33,790 bases of DNA, taken from IMG/VR virus record IMGVR_UViG_3300025133_000373, positions 1-33,790 of that record. The stretch is one strand, 5' to 3'. The notes under the pieces are model-generated. The model was not told the origin of the DNA. It saw nothing but the letters and a program-made list of their open reading frames with translations, and ran no database searches. Source of the DNA: a virus. The position numbers were made by a program, and so were the translations under genes. How positions within the stretch are numbered: position 1 is the first letter of the stretch; each line of letters starts with the position of its first letter. Shown piece by piece: positions 11,415 through 18,762 of the stretch.

Positions 11415-11521
11415 AGTATTACTCCAGTATTGATTAATGCCAGCATAGTAATACAAAATACCATGCCAGCAATTATTAAAACATCTCTTGTTTTGTTTTC
11501 GTCCTCGACCCAGTTACTCAT
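11411..11521 (-). CDS. 36-aa single-TM peptide
   Basis: MSNWVEDENKTRDV (polar, acidic) is followed by the membrane helix LIIAGMVFCITMLALINTGV and IL. Start and stop each overlap a neighbour by ATGA. Its last codons contain the ribosome site of the 198-aa gene, so translation of the two is coupled. Likely an inner-membrane peptide with its N-terminus in the cytoplasm or periplasm; unknown role. Confidence 0.55.
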   Translation of the reverse strand: MSNWVEDENKTRDVLIIAGMVFCITMLALINTGVIL

Positions 11522-11790
11522 AACAAACCTCCAACCCAGCCTCGAACGTCCACGCGTCCAGCTTTTACATCGTCATCAGTTGGTGCTGGTATGTGCGATT
11601 GCTCCCAAGCCCTGCAAAGTCCTATCTCAATAGGTAACATATCCCAACCCACAACGTAGTAATTTTCGTTATAGTTTTCTACATACCCAGTTGTATTAAC
11701 TTCGTATTCCGTTCCGATTGTCTTACTATGCCAATCAGCGAACGCGTACGCTTCGCTCTTGGTCATCTCTTGCGTTTCGTATGTTTCCAT
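11518..11790 (-). CDS. 90-aa protein, first gene of the minus-strand cluster
   Basis: METYETQEMTKSEAYAFADW, then YVENYNENYYVVGWDMLPIE, and a C-terminus VKAGRVDVRGWVGGLL. GGAG lies 8 bases before the ATG and a sigma70-like promoter about 35-65 bases upstream, so it should be among the first phage products. Tyr/Trp-rich, acidic; no motif recognised. Confidence 0.6.
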   Translation of the reverse strand: METYETQEMTKSEAYAFADWHSKTIGTEYEVNTTGYVENYNENYYVVGWDMLPIEIGLCRAWEQSHIPAPTDDDVKAGRVDVRGWVGGLL

Positions 11791-11824
11791 AGTTGTTGCT
11801 CCATGTTTGCAAAATTGCCTTTAT

Positions 11825-11854
11825 ATTATAAACATACTTCCCACTATGTAGCAA
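11825..11854 (-). promoter_or_regulatory. Sigma70-like promoter of the minus-strand cluster
   Basis: Minus strand: TTGCTA (11854-11849, 4 of 6 match) and perfect TATAAT (11830-11825) with an 18-base spacer; transcription would start near 11818. It is well placed for leftward transcription of the small-gene cluster by the host polymerase. Confidence 0.6.
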
Positions 11855-12093
11855 TGTATTTATTAATTAATTCTATTTACTTGTTATCCATGCTTAACTG
11901 GTGCAATATAACCGCTCTAGCAATGATAATATCATTTGTGTAATGTTTACCAGCATAGGGGTGCGACAGCGACAACTAATAAAGGTTTAATACAATGCTC
12001 CTGGTATAGTGATTACCTATAACAGTTATATATATATAAACCAGTAACCCTAACCTGGTTAAGTGTTAATCAATAACTAACCAATAGATATTC

Positions 12094-12113
12094 AATGAAT
12101 AACGTTGTTCATT
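12094..12113. promoter_or_regulatory. 20-bp near-perfect palindrome
   Basis: AATGAATAACGTTGTTCATT matches its reverse complement at 18 of 20 positions. A probable dimeric-protein binding site in the control region. Confidence 0.45.
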
Positions 12114-12166
12114 CACTCTCACTCGCTCCCAGCATTTGTCGCCTGGTGTAAAAACCCTATAAAACC

Positions 12167-12175
12167 CCCGTGCTA
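12167..12175 (+). repeat. CCCGTGCTA direct repeat, copy 1 (partner 12222-12230)
   Basis: CCCGTGCTA at 12167-12175 and again at 12222-12230, 55 bases apart, flanking a C-rich strand segment (GACCCCGACCCCCC) just upstream of terS. Possible terminase recognition or packaging sequence by position. Confidence 0.3.
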
Positions 12176-12271
12176 CAGCGATTTCACGCGATTTAAACGA
12201 CCCCGACCCCCCAAACGGCTACCCGTGCTATATACATAAGGTTAATTCCACACAGCGGAGGGAAAATTGAT

Positions 12272-12290
12272 TATAATTTACCTAAGTAAA
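12272..12290 (+). promoter_or_regulatory. Late promoter -10 and operator-like palindrome, copy 2
   Basis: TATAAT (12272-12277) abuts TTTACCTAAGTAAA (12277-12290), the same 14-mer as at 3369-3382. The best -35 (TCCACA, 12247-12252) has a long 19-base spacing, so the promoter may need an activator. The palindrome would cover the start of transcription, and GGTAACC follows closely. Confidence 0.5.
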
Positions 12291-12310
12291 CAAGGTAACC
12301 AGAGAGGATT

Positions 12311-12748
12311 ATGAGTACAGATTTAGTTAGAAACGACCAACAGGCAGAGTTTATAAGGCTTTTCGTGGGGTCACAGTGGGCAGGGAACGCTTCTGCTTGT
12401 GCTATTGGCGCAGGGTATAGCAAGGATACTGCAAAGCAGAAAGGCTATCAGTTGAAAAGGAAGTTTGCTGATAAGATCAAAGATGAAACCGTTAGAATGA
12501 TTGCAGATAGCGCTACACTAGGGCTTGCAGGGGTTTTGGAATTGGCTAAAAATGCTACAAATGATAGCGTTCGATTGCAGGCTTGCAAGGATTTGTTGGA
12601 TAGAGCAGGGTTTAATGCTATTAACCAGATAGAGATCTCAGGCATGGATAAGAAGTCAGATGAAGAGTTGAAGGAAGAGTTAAATCGTCTTTTAAACGCA
12701 AATATCATCGATGTAACCCCAGAAGTTTCTACACAGGTAGGAGTTTGA
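12311..12748 (+). CDS. terS: Terminase small subunit
   Basis: 145 aa, Terminase_2-like. Residues 7-54 hold the helix-turn-helix that reads the packaging site (AEFIRLFVGSQWAGNASACA, then IGAGYSKDTAKQKGYQL). A helical oligomerisation core follows (NDSVRLQACKDLLDRAGFNA), then a C-terminal tail that contacts the large subunit. AGAGAGG lies 4 bases before the ATG. It begins the late operon directly after the putative late promoter and is followed by a 55-aa ORF and terL. Confidence 0.8.
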   Translation: MSTDLVRNDQQAEFIRLFVGSQWAGNASACAIGAGYSKDTAKQKGYQLKRKFADKIKDETVRMIADSATLGLAGVLELAKNATNDSVRLQACKDLLDRAGFNAINQIEISGMDKKSDEELKEELNRLLNANIIDVTPEVSTQVGV

Positions 12749-12837
12749 TGTATATTAGATAAAACTAATAATACTGCTGTGTAAGGGATAAGTGACCAAC
12801 GCTCAGTAGGGAAACACTTTTACTTTTTAGAGGGAAA

Positions 12838-13005
12838 ATGAAGCATAATATTGAAGATTGTAAAGTTAAATTGAGATCGATCTGGAGTTTAGCTCAACAG
12901 ATTAAAGTTGGAGTTAAGACTAATGATGTTGAATCTCATGTTATTGTAATGTTAGCTGAGATGATTCAACAAGATACCCAACTCTTGGCACAGGAAGAAG
13001 AATGA
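12838..13005 (+). CDS. 55-aa helical protein between terS and terL
   Basis: MKHNIEDCKVKLRSIWSLAQ is followed by an acidic helical half (VIVMLAEMIQQDTQLLAQEEE). AGAGGG lies 3-4 bases before the ATG, and the stop overlaps the terL start by ATGA, so it is coupled to terL. No family recognised. A packaging accessory is possible from position only. Confidence 0.6.
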   Translation: MKHNIEDCKVKLRSIWSLAQQIKVGVKTNDVESHVIVMLAEMIQQDTQLLAQEEE

Positions 13006-14435
13006 GTATTGAAGAAGCATTAAAAATTGCTAAAGAACTTCAGTTTAGGCAGGATCATAACAAGTTAAAGCATTATCGTCCTTATGATTATCAAGAGAAA
13101 TATCATAATACAATAGCATCTCAGAAATTATTGATGGCTGGTAACCGTATTGGTAAATCTTTTTGTGGTGCAGCAGAATTAGCCTTTCATTTAACTGGAT
13201 TGTATCCTAAGTGGTGGCAAGGTAGGAAATGGGATAGACCTATTAGAGCTTGGGCAGGTGGTGCATCTAATGAAACCACTCGTGATATTTGTCAAAAAGA
13301 GTTATTTGGACAACCTGACGACCCTTCTGCTAGGGGAACAGGTGCTATTCCTTTAAGTTTAATGGGTGAAACTACTCGTAAACCAGGTGTGCCTCACGCC
13401 CACAACTCTGCCATGGTTAAACATGTTAGTGGAGGCTGGTCGAGAATCGGTTTTAAAGCCTATGAGATGGGTAAAGAGAAGTGGATGGGTGAATCATTAG
13501 ACGTTATTTGGCTAGATGAAGAGCCACCACAAGATATTTATTCACAAGCAGTTACTCGTACAGCAGATAAAGCAGGCATGGTGTATATGACATTTACTCC
13601 TGAGAGTGGAATGACTGAAACAATCGCTCAATTTATTAATGATCTTAAACCAGGTCAGTATATGCAACAAGCAGGGTGGGATGATGCACCTCACATGACT
13701 GAAGAGGTTAAAGAACAGATATTAGCAGCACTACCACCTCATGAAAGAAAGATGCGTGAACAAGGGATTCCTTCTCTTGGCTCAGGTTTAGTGTTTCCAG
13801 TGCCAGAAGATTCCATTAAGTGTGAACCATTTGAAATACCTGCTCACTTTCCCAGGGTTTGTGGCATGGACTATGGTTGGGATCACCCGACTACAGCAGC
13901 GTGGATAGCTTGGGATAGAGATGCAGATATTGTTTATATATATGACACTTATTCACAAAGACAAGAAGTGCCTGCAGTGCATGCAGCTGCTATTAATGCA
14001 AGACCAAAGTGGATACCAGTGATCTGGCCGAGAGATGGTCGTCAAGCAGATAAAGGATCTGGTACTCCACTAGCAGATCAATACCGCGAATTAGGTGTAA
14101 ACATGCTAAAAGGAGATAATAGGTCTTGGGGTGGTTGGTTCACTAATCCTCCGATTGCAGGATTAAAAGAGGGTTCTGGAGGGGTTTCGTTAGAATCAGG
14201 TATAATGGACTTGCTTGAAAGGATGAAAACGGGTAGACTAAAGATATTCTCGAATCAGCCTGAGATATTTGAAGAATTACGGATGTATCACAGGAAGGAA
14301 GGACGAATTGTTCCGTTCAGAGATGACTTGATTTCTGCTATGAGATATGCTGTTTTGTCATTAAGACATGCTAGGGTACACGATACACAACCTAGACAGT
14401 ATCAAGCAGATAGTGACTTTAATATATTTACATAG
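13002..14435 (+). CDS. terL: Terminase large subunit (packaging ATPase and nuclease)
   Basis: 477 aa. ATPase domain: Walker A AGNRIGKS (46-53), coupling region SRIGFKAYEMGKEKWMG, Walker B VIWLDEEPP (D172, E173). RNase-H-like nuclease domain: CGMDYGWDHPTTAAW (D290), VIWPRDGRQ (D345), and the C-terminal PFRDDLISAMRYA acidic pair (D441/D442). All catalytic elements are present and the length is normal. It pumps and cuts phage DNA with TerS at the portal. Its last codons, NIFT-stop, are part of a 44-bp repeat duplicated 343 bases downstream. Confidence 0.92.
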   Translation: MSIEEALKIAKELQFRQDHNKLKHYRPYDYQEKYHNTIASQKLLMAGNRIGKSFCGAAELAFHLTGLYPKWWQGRKWDRPIRAWAGGASNETTRDICQKELFGQPDDPSARGTGAIPLSLMGETTRKPGVPHAHNSAMVKHVSGGWSRIGFKAYEMGKEKWMGESLDVIWLDEEPPQDIYSQAVTRTADKAGMVYMTFTPESGMTETIAQFINDLKPGQYMQQAGWDDAPHMTEEVKEQILAALPPHERKMREQGIPSLGSGLVFPVPEDSIKCEPFEIPAHFPRVCGMDYGWDHPTTAAWIAWDRDADIVYIYDTYSQRQEVPAVHAAAINARPKWIPVIWPRDGRQADKGSGTPLADQYRELGVNMLKGDNRSWGGWFTNPPIAGLKEGSGGVSLESGIMDLLERMKTGRLKIFSNQPEIFEELRMYHRKEGRIVPFRDDLISAMRYAVLSLRHARVHDTQPRQYQADSDFNIFT

Positions 14436-14462
14436 GAGAAAACCATGGGCGGAGTAGTAAGA
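14419..14462 (+). repeat. 44-bp direct repeat, copy 1 (partner 14762-14805)
   Basis: Identical to 14762-14805, 343 bases apart. It includes the terL end, the ribosome site AGGAG and the first codons MGGVVR of the following gene, showing that a terL-tail-plus-gene unit was tandemly duplicated. Confidence 0.8.
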
Positions 14463-14765
14463 TTAGTCAAAAGCATGAGGCGTGGTAGTACACCTTTACC
14501 CGTTATGGATTTTAAAGATAGTGCTGGAGTATCAGCGCCACAAGATCTACAAGACGCTGGAAGAAGAGGTATGTCTGCAATTGTGACTGGAAAGCCAATT
14601 GAAAACGAAGTAGAAGCTCCACCAGAGACTGAAGAGACTTTACTTAAAAAGAAAGAGACTTTACTTAAAAAGAAGAAGAAAGGTCGTTACTCAACACTAC
14701 TGACAGGCGGAAAAGGCGTTACAGGTGGTGTAGATATTGAAAAGAAATCATTATTAGGTAGTTAA
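14445..14765 (+). CDS. KKKGRYSTLLTGG-motif virion-block protein, paralog 1
   Basis: 106 aa. N-terminus MGGVVRLVKSMRRG; an internal tandem repeat ETLLKKK ETLLKKK (64-77); then KKKGRYSTLLTGGKG (77-91) and KKSLLGS at the end. Small proteins ending in a GRxSTLLTGG...LLG block sit between terL and the portal gene in many short-tailed phages; role unproven, possibly in head or portal assembly. It is basic at the C-terminus. Its paralog follows immediately after a duplicated stretch of terL tail. Confidence 0.65.
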   Translation: MGGVVRLVKSMRRGSTPLPVMDFKDSAGVSAPQDLQDAGRRGMSAIVTGKPIENEVEAPPETEETLLKKKETLLKKKKKGRYSTLLTGGKGVTGGVDIEKKSLLGS

Positions 14766-14805
14766 TATATTTACATAGGAGAAAACCATGGGCGGAGTAG
14801 TAAGA
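14762..14805 (+). repeat. 44-bp direct repeat, copy 2
   Basis: Exact partner of 14419-14462; contains a non-coding copy of the last terL codons between paralogs 1 and 2. Confidence 0.8.
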
Positions 14806-15090
14806 GTTTTCAAAAATCTCGTTGCACCATCGAAAGACCCAGCAGCGCCATTAGTAAGAGCGTTTGCTGCAAAAAAATCTGGAACAAACATTTTAGAAAA
14901 ACCAGAAAGCGTTGTTAAAGATGTAATTCCAGATAATGAAGTAGAAATGCCAGAAGCTACAGAGACTTTATTGAAAAAAGAGACTTTATTGAAAAAAAAG
15001 AAAAAAGGTCGTTACGGCACACTACTAACAGGTGGAAAAGGCGTTTTAGGAAGTCCAGATATTAAAAAGAAATCACTATTAGGTAGTTAA
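14788..15090 (+). CDS. KKKGRYSTLLTGG-motif virion-block protein, paralog 2
   Basis: 100 aa. MGGVVRVFKN at the start and ETLLKK ETLLKKKKKGRYGTLL (59-80), TGGKG and KKKSLLGS at the end, as in paralog 1. The middle (11-50) has diverged strongly while both ends are conserved, suggesting the ends bind a common partner. AGGAG lies upstream of the ATG within the duplicated sequence. Function unknown; same context as paralog 1. Confidence 0.65.
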   Translation: MGGVVRVFKNLVAPSKDPAAPLVRAFAAKKSGTNILEKPESVVKDVIPDNEVEMPEATETLLKKETLLKKKKKGRYGTLLTGGKGVLGSPDIKKKSLLGS

Positions 15091-15091
15091 T

Positions 15092-15304
15092 ATGGGAAAG
15101 AAAAGCGCACCACAGCCTTTTATTCAGCCGATGACATCTGTTCCAGATGCAGTTGATAGAGAAGAGTTGGATAAAAAGACTACAGAAGATATTGATAAAG
15201 CTAAGATAGCTAAAGCATCTACAAAAGATGGCGTTGCAGCGCCTCAAGCATCACTATTGGCTGAAAGAGAGTTTTGGAAAAAGAAAGAATCACTGCTTAA
15301 ATGA
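15092..15304 (+). CDS. MGKKSAP-type small protein lacking the GRYSTLLTGG end
   Basis: 70 aa beginning MGKKSAPQPFIQPM and ending FWKKKESLLK. The start matches the protein at 15716 (MGKKSAPYVPP) and the KKKESLLK end resembles the ETLLKK units, but the conserved GRYSTLLTGG...LLGS block is missing. The stop overlaps the acetyltransferase start by ATGA. It looks like a member of the same family truncated by arrival of the acetyltransferase gene. Confidence 0.55.
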   Translation: MGKKSAPQPFIQPMTSVPDAVDREELDKKTTEDIDKAKIAKASTKDGVAAPQASLLAEREFWKKKESLLK

Positions 15305-15723
15305 TCGAAATCAAACCTAATGCGGGGCAAGAAGTCACGGATTGGGTAGCAGAACGAGTAGATGCTACTACTTTTGGTGATAGTGTCAATTTTGGTTTTT
15401 TTGAAGATGACAAATTAGTAGGTGGAGTAGTTTTTAGTGAGTACCGTGTAGAGGATATTACATTCTCTGGTGCTTTTGAAGACAAAAGATGTTTCACGAA
15501 ACGCAATTTGCGCTACTTCTTTGAATATCCTTTCAGACAACTCAAGTGTCACAGAATTACAGCATATACCGAAACGGACAACAAAAGGGCTAATAAGTTA
15601 CTTAAAAACCTTGGTTTTACCCTTGAAGGGACTATGCGAGAAATATCAGAAAAGGGAAAGGATGCCAACATATATGGTATGCTTGACCGCGAATGTAAAT
15701 GGTTAGGAGATAACAATGGGTAA
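15301..15723 (+). CDS. GNAT-family acetyltransferase-like protein
   Basis: 140 aa with GNAT order: strand pair FGFFEDDKLVGGVVFSEYR, helix FTKRNLRYFFEYPFRQL, strand HRITAYTETDNKRANKLLKN then LGFTLEGTMRE (about 99-123), the classic N..A...L..LGF..EG.MRE signature of RimJ/RimL-type N-acetyltransferases. The acetyl-CoA loop (R/Q-x-x-G-x-G/A) is not obvious. It sits inside the virion block of several podoviruses. Substrate unknown; it could modify a virion or host protein. It overlaps genes on both sides. Confidence 0.7.
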   Translation: MIEIKPNAGQEVTDWVAERVDATTFGDSVNFGFFEDDKLVGGVVFSEYRVEDITFSGAFEDKRCFTKRNLRYFFEYPFRQLKCHRITAYTETDNKRANKLLKNLGFTLEGTMREISEKGKDANIYGMLDRECKWLGDNNG

Positions 15724-15949
15724 GAAATCAGCACCGTATGTACCACCACCACCTGTAGATTACGCTGCAGAATCTCGTGCAAGAGAGGAAGAGCAAGAAG
15801 CTATGGATAAGGAACTTGAAGATACAAGAACAGAATTATTAGAGCGCAAGAAAAAAGGCAGATACTCTTTATTGCTAACTGGCGGTGAAGGAGATCAAGA
15901 TGAAGCGACAATTAAAACTCGTTCTTTACTTGGCTCAGGTAAAAAGTAG
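15716..15949 (+). CDS. KKKGRYSLLLTGG-motif virion-block protein, paralog 3
   Basis: 77 aa. MGKKSAPYVPPPPVDYAAES, a charged helix (RAREEEQEAMDKELEDTRTE), then LLERKKKGRYSLLLTGGEG (41-59) and TRSLLGSGKK. It combines the N-terminus of the 15092 protein with the C-terminus of paralogs 1 and 2. AGGAG lies 6 bases before the ATG. It immediately precedes the portal gene. Role unknown. Confidence 0.65.
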   Translation: MGKKSAPYVPPPPVDYAAESRAREEEQEAMDKELEDTRTELLERKKKGRYSLLLTGGEGDQDEATIKTRSLLGSGKK

Positions 15950-15958
15950 GAGTAACGT

Positions 15959-17581
15959 ATGGTCGAACAAATATTAAAACGATTAGCTCGTTTAGAATCA
16001 GGAAAACAAACATGGGAAGTTCATTGGCAAGAGATTCTTGATTATGTAATGCCTCGTAAGGCAGAAGTAACGGTTCAGTATGCTAAAGGTTCAAAGCGTA
16101 CAGAGAAGTTATATGATTCTTCTGCTATACATGCGAATACATTATTAGCAGCATCATTACAAGGAACATTAACTTCAGCATCATTACCTTGGTTTCATCT
16201 AAGGGTTCGTGATGAGAATCTTAACCAGAGTAGAGATGTTCAGGTTTGGTTAGAGGATTGTCGAAATAGAATGTATAAGGCATTTAATTCATCTAACTTT
16301 AATACAGAAGTGCATGAGTTTTATCTTGATATTTGTTCTATTGGTACAGCGTGTATTGAAACAGAAGAAGCTGAACAAGGGTTTAACTTCAGAACATTAC
16401 ATATTTCAGAATATTTCATCTCAGAGAATCATGAAGGTAAGATTGATACCTTATATAGAAAGTTTCAATATACTGCTAGACAAGCCAAACAAAAGTGGGG
16501 TGATGCAGTAGGTCCAAAGATTCAAGAAGCTTTTGAGAATAATCCTGATAAGAAATTCACTTTTATTCATTGTGTAATGCCATCAGAGGAATATCATGGT
16601 GGTAAGAAGACAAAATTACCTTGGATTTCTATACATATAAGTAAAGAAGATAAAAATGTAGTACAGGAAGGTGGTTATAACGAAATGCCATATCTTGTAA
16701 CAAGATGGTCTAAAGCCTCGGGGGAGGAATATGGTCGTTCGCCTGCTTATAACGCTTTACCAGATATTAAAACTCTTAACAAAGCAGTAGAGTTAGGGCT
16801 TAAAGCGTGGGCGAAAGCTATTGATCCACCACTTCTAGTAGAAGATGACGGTGTAATTGGTCGTGTTAAGACAAATCCATCGGGTATTACTGTAGTTCGT
16901 AGAGATGGCGCAATCAAACCACTTAATACTGGTGCAAGATTTGATGTATCTGATATGAAAGAGTCTGAATTAAGAGGTGCTATTAAACAAGCGTTCTTCT
17001 CAGATCAATTAGAACTTCAGCAAGGTCCACAGATGACTGCAACAGAAGTACAGGTTCGTTATGAATTAATGCAAAGATTGCTTGGTCCTACTTTAGGTAG
17101 ATTCCAAACAGAGTTCCTTAATCCTCTTATTGAGAGATGTTTTGCAATTATGCAACGTAATGAAATGTTTGCACCTGCTCCAGGAGCATTAGATGGTGTT
17201 GCTATAGATATTGAGTATGTTGGTCCACTTGCTCGTTCACAAAGAATGGAAGAGGCTACAGCAGTAGAAAGATTGTATGAGATGGCTGCTAACCTTGCAC
17301 AGATTGCACCAGAAGTTATGGATAACATAGATCATGATGCCGCAATTCGTTCTCGTGCTGAATTGTTAGGTGTTCCTAAAGATATTATGCGTGATCCTCA
17401 AGAGATTGCAGAACAGCGTAAAGCACAACAAGAGCAACAAGAAGAAATGATGGCTATGCAACAAGCACAACAAGGTGTTGAGATGGCTGCTACTGCTGCT
17501 CCAATCGCTGAACAAATAACACCTGAAAATGTTGAGCAGACACAAGCAGGTGTAGAAGCAATGATGGGGGCTATGGAATAA
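15959..17581 (+). CDS. Portal / head-tail connector protein
   Basis: 540 aa of the podovirus head-tail connector family (T7 gp8/BPP-1 type): N-terminal MVEQILKRLARLESGKQTWE then HWQEILDYVMPRKA, KLYDSSAIHANTLLAASLQG, YGRSPAYNALPDIKTLNKAV (about 259-278), and MTATEVQVRYELMQRLLGPT. The C-terminus is Gln/Glu-rich. It forms the dodecameric ring through which DNA passes and on which TerL docks. GGAG lies 6 bases before the ATG. The next start overlaps its stop (TAATG). Length is normal. Confidence 0.88.
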   Translation: MVEQILKRLARLESGKQTWEVHWQEILDYVMPRKAEVTVQYAKGSKRTEKLYDSSAIHANTLLAASLQGTLTSASLPWFHLRVRDENLNQSRDVQVWLEDCRNRMYKAFNSSNFNTEVHEFYLDICSIGTACIETEEAEQGFNFRTLHISEYFISENHEGKIDTLYRKFQYTARQAKQKWGDAVGPKIQEAFENNPDKKFTFIHCVMPSEEYHGGKKTKLPWISIHISKEDKNVVQEGGYNEMPYLVTRWSKASGEEYGRSPAYNALPDIKTLNKAVELGLKAWAKAIDPPLLVEDDGVIGRVKTNPSGITVVRRDGAIKPLNTGARFDVSDMKESELRGAIKQAFFSDQLELQQGPQMTATEVQVRYELMQRLLGPTLGRFQTEFLNPLIERCFAIMQRNEMFAPAPGALDGVAIDIEYVGPLARSQRMEEATAVERLYEMAANLAQIAPEVMDNIDHDAAIRSRAELLGVPKDIMRDPQEIAEQRKAQQEQQEEMMAMQQAQQGVEMAATAAPIAEQITPENVEQTQAGVEAMMGAME

Positions 17582-17787
17582 TGCCTAGAGCTATTGCTAA
17601 AATAAAAAGAGATTATGCTGATTGTTTTGGGTCTATATCTGGGGGTAAAGTCCTAGATGACCTACGCAAGGCATATCAACTACGGGAATCCTATGTAAAA
17701 GGTGACTCGTATGAAACCGCGAGGAGAGAAGGCGAAAGAGCTGTATATCTTCGTATTTTAAATATGTGTAATATAAAAGAGGAATAA
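17581..17787 (+). CDS. Bbp19-like small virion-block protein
   Basis: 68 aa. FGSISGGKVLDDLRKAYQL, then SYETARREGERAVYLRILNM. The pattern F.s..G..VL.DL......ytaarREG.R.v...Il is that of the Bbp19 family, a small gene beside portal and scaffold in BPP-1-like phages. Helical; function not established. It overlaps the portal stop by one base and is 4 bases before the scaffold gene. Confidence 0.7.
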   Translation: MPRAIAKIKRDYADCFGSISGGKVLDDLRKAYQLRESYVKGDSYETARREGERAVYLRILNMCNIKEE

Positions 17788-17791
17788 AACT

Positions 17792-18595
17792 ATGAGTGAA
17801 GAAATGGTCACAGAAACAACGGATAATGCAGTAGTTGCACCTGTTGAGAGTGGTAACCAAGATTGGCGTGAGGGGTTGTCAGAGGAATTACGAGCAGATC
17901 CAACGCTTGCAAGTATTAATGATACCGAATCAGCTGCAAAAACACTTATTCATCAGCAGAAGATGATGGGCAGTAGAATACCTATCCCGAAGAATGATGA
18001 GGAAATGAGCGAACTATATACTAAACTTGGTAGACCTGAAACAGCAGATGGTTACGAGGTTGATGTACCTACTGGATATGAACAATATTATCCAGAGGAA
18101 ATGATGAGTTCATTTAAACAAACAGGACATGATTTAGGATTATCACCTAAACAAATGCAAGGCTTAATTGAATGGCAGAAAGGCTCAATAGATTATCAAA
18201 TGAATCAAGAACAAGTATCTGGCGATGCAAAAGGAGTTGAAACTGAAGAAGTTCTAAAGAAAGAGTTTGGTGCTAACTATGATAAAAGTCTATCCGCTGC
18301 ACAAAGAGCATTGCGTATCTACGGAACACCTGAACTTCAGCAGAAGTTAGCTGACCCTAGATATGGTAATGATCCAGATCTAATTAGACTACTTGCTAAT
18401 GCTGGTAAAGATATAACAGAGGATTCAGCACAAGGTACTGCTAATAACTCTCTAGTAATGAGTCCACTTGATGCGAAGATGCGTATTGAACAGATAAATG
18501 GGGATAAATCTAACCCTTACTGGGATGCTACAAATCCTAAACATCAGGATGCTCAAGAAGAAATGCGACAATTATTTGATAAAGCATACAATTAG
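17792..18595 (+). CDS. Scaffolding protein
   Basis: 267 aa, acidic. It contains DWREGLSEELRADPTLASIN (25-44) and PKNDEEMSELYTKLGRPETADGYEV (about 66-90), both typical of podovirus scaffold proteins (LP.elr.dp.l.....; .LGrP..pdgY.). A long helical region and a short C-terminal helix (QEEMRQLFDKAYN) for capsid binding follow. Located between portal and capsid genes as expected. It guides procapsid assembly and exits on packaging. Confidence 0.8.
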   Translation: MSEEMVTETTDNAVVAPVESGNQDWREGLSEELRADPTLASINDTESAAKTLIHQQKMMGSRIPIPKNDEEMSELYTKLGRPETADGYEVDVPTGYEQYYPEEMMSSFKQTGHDLGLSPKQMQGLIEWQKGSIDYQMNQEQVSGDAKGVETEEVLKKEFGANYDKSLSAAQRALRIYGTPELQQKLADPRYGNDPDLIRLLANAGKDITEDSAQGTANNSLVMSPLDAKMRIEQINGDKSNPYWDATNPKHQDAQEEMRQLFDKAYN

Positions 18596-18610
18596 TGGTA
18601 AGATAACACG

Positions 18611-18632
18611 CAAGCGCGGTAAAATGCGCTTG
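18611..18632 (+). other. Stem-loop upstream of the capsid gene
   Basis: CAAGCGC-GGTAAAAT-GCGCTTG: a perfect 7-bp GC-rich stem with no T-run after it, so not a normal terminator. With the hairpin at 20076 it brackets the capsid and capsid-associated genes; it may be an RNA processing or stabilising structure. Confidence 0.5.
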
Positions 18633-18762
18633 TAACCATACGCTGCCCTCACGGATAACAGCAGGTTAAAGGTAGTTCTTAAACTCGTTTAGTCAACGTA
18701 ATAGACAGGACACCCGAAAGGATAATGACCGTTTTTTTGTTTAATTATAAAAGGAGGGCGTT

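Larger units (their letters stand above)
11791..12310. other. Non-coding control region between early and late transcription
   Basis: 520 bases with no convincing gene. Contents: the leftward promoter at 11825-11854; an AT tract TTATATATATATAAACC (about 12024); AACCAG/CTGGTT arms around a 10-base loop (about 12040-12061); a 20-bp near-palindrome at 12094-12113; a C-rich strand segment (about 12150-12230) with the repeat CCCGTGCTA; and the rightward promoter and operator at 12272-12290. The mix of AT-rich tract, repeats and C-rich strand next to terS would suit an origin or a packaging (pac/cos) site; neither is proven. Confidence 0.45.

Noticed and set aside
12096-12152. 18-aa plus-strand ORF in the control region
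   Set aside because: No ribosome site, lies within a palindrome and repeat region, no coding character.
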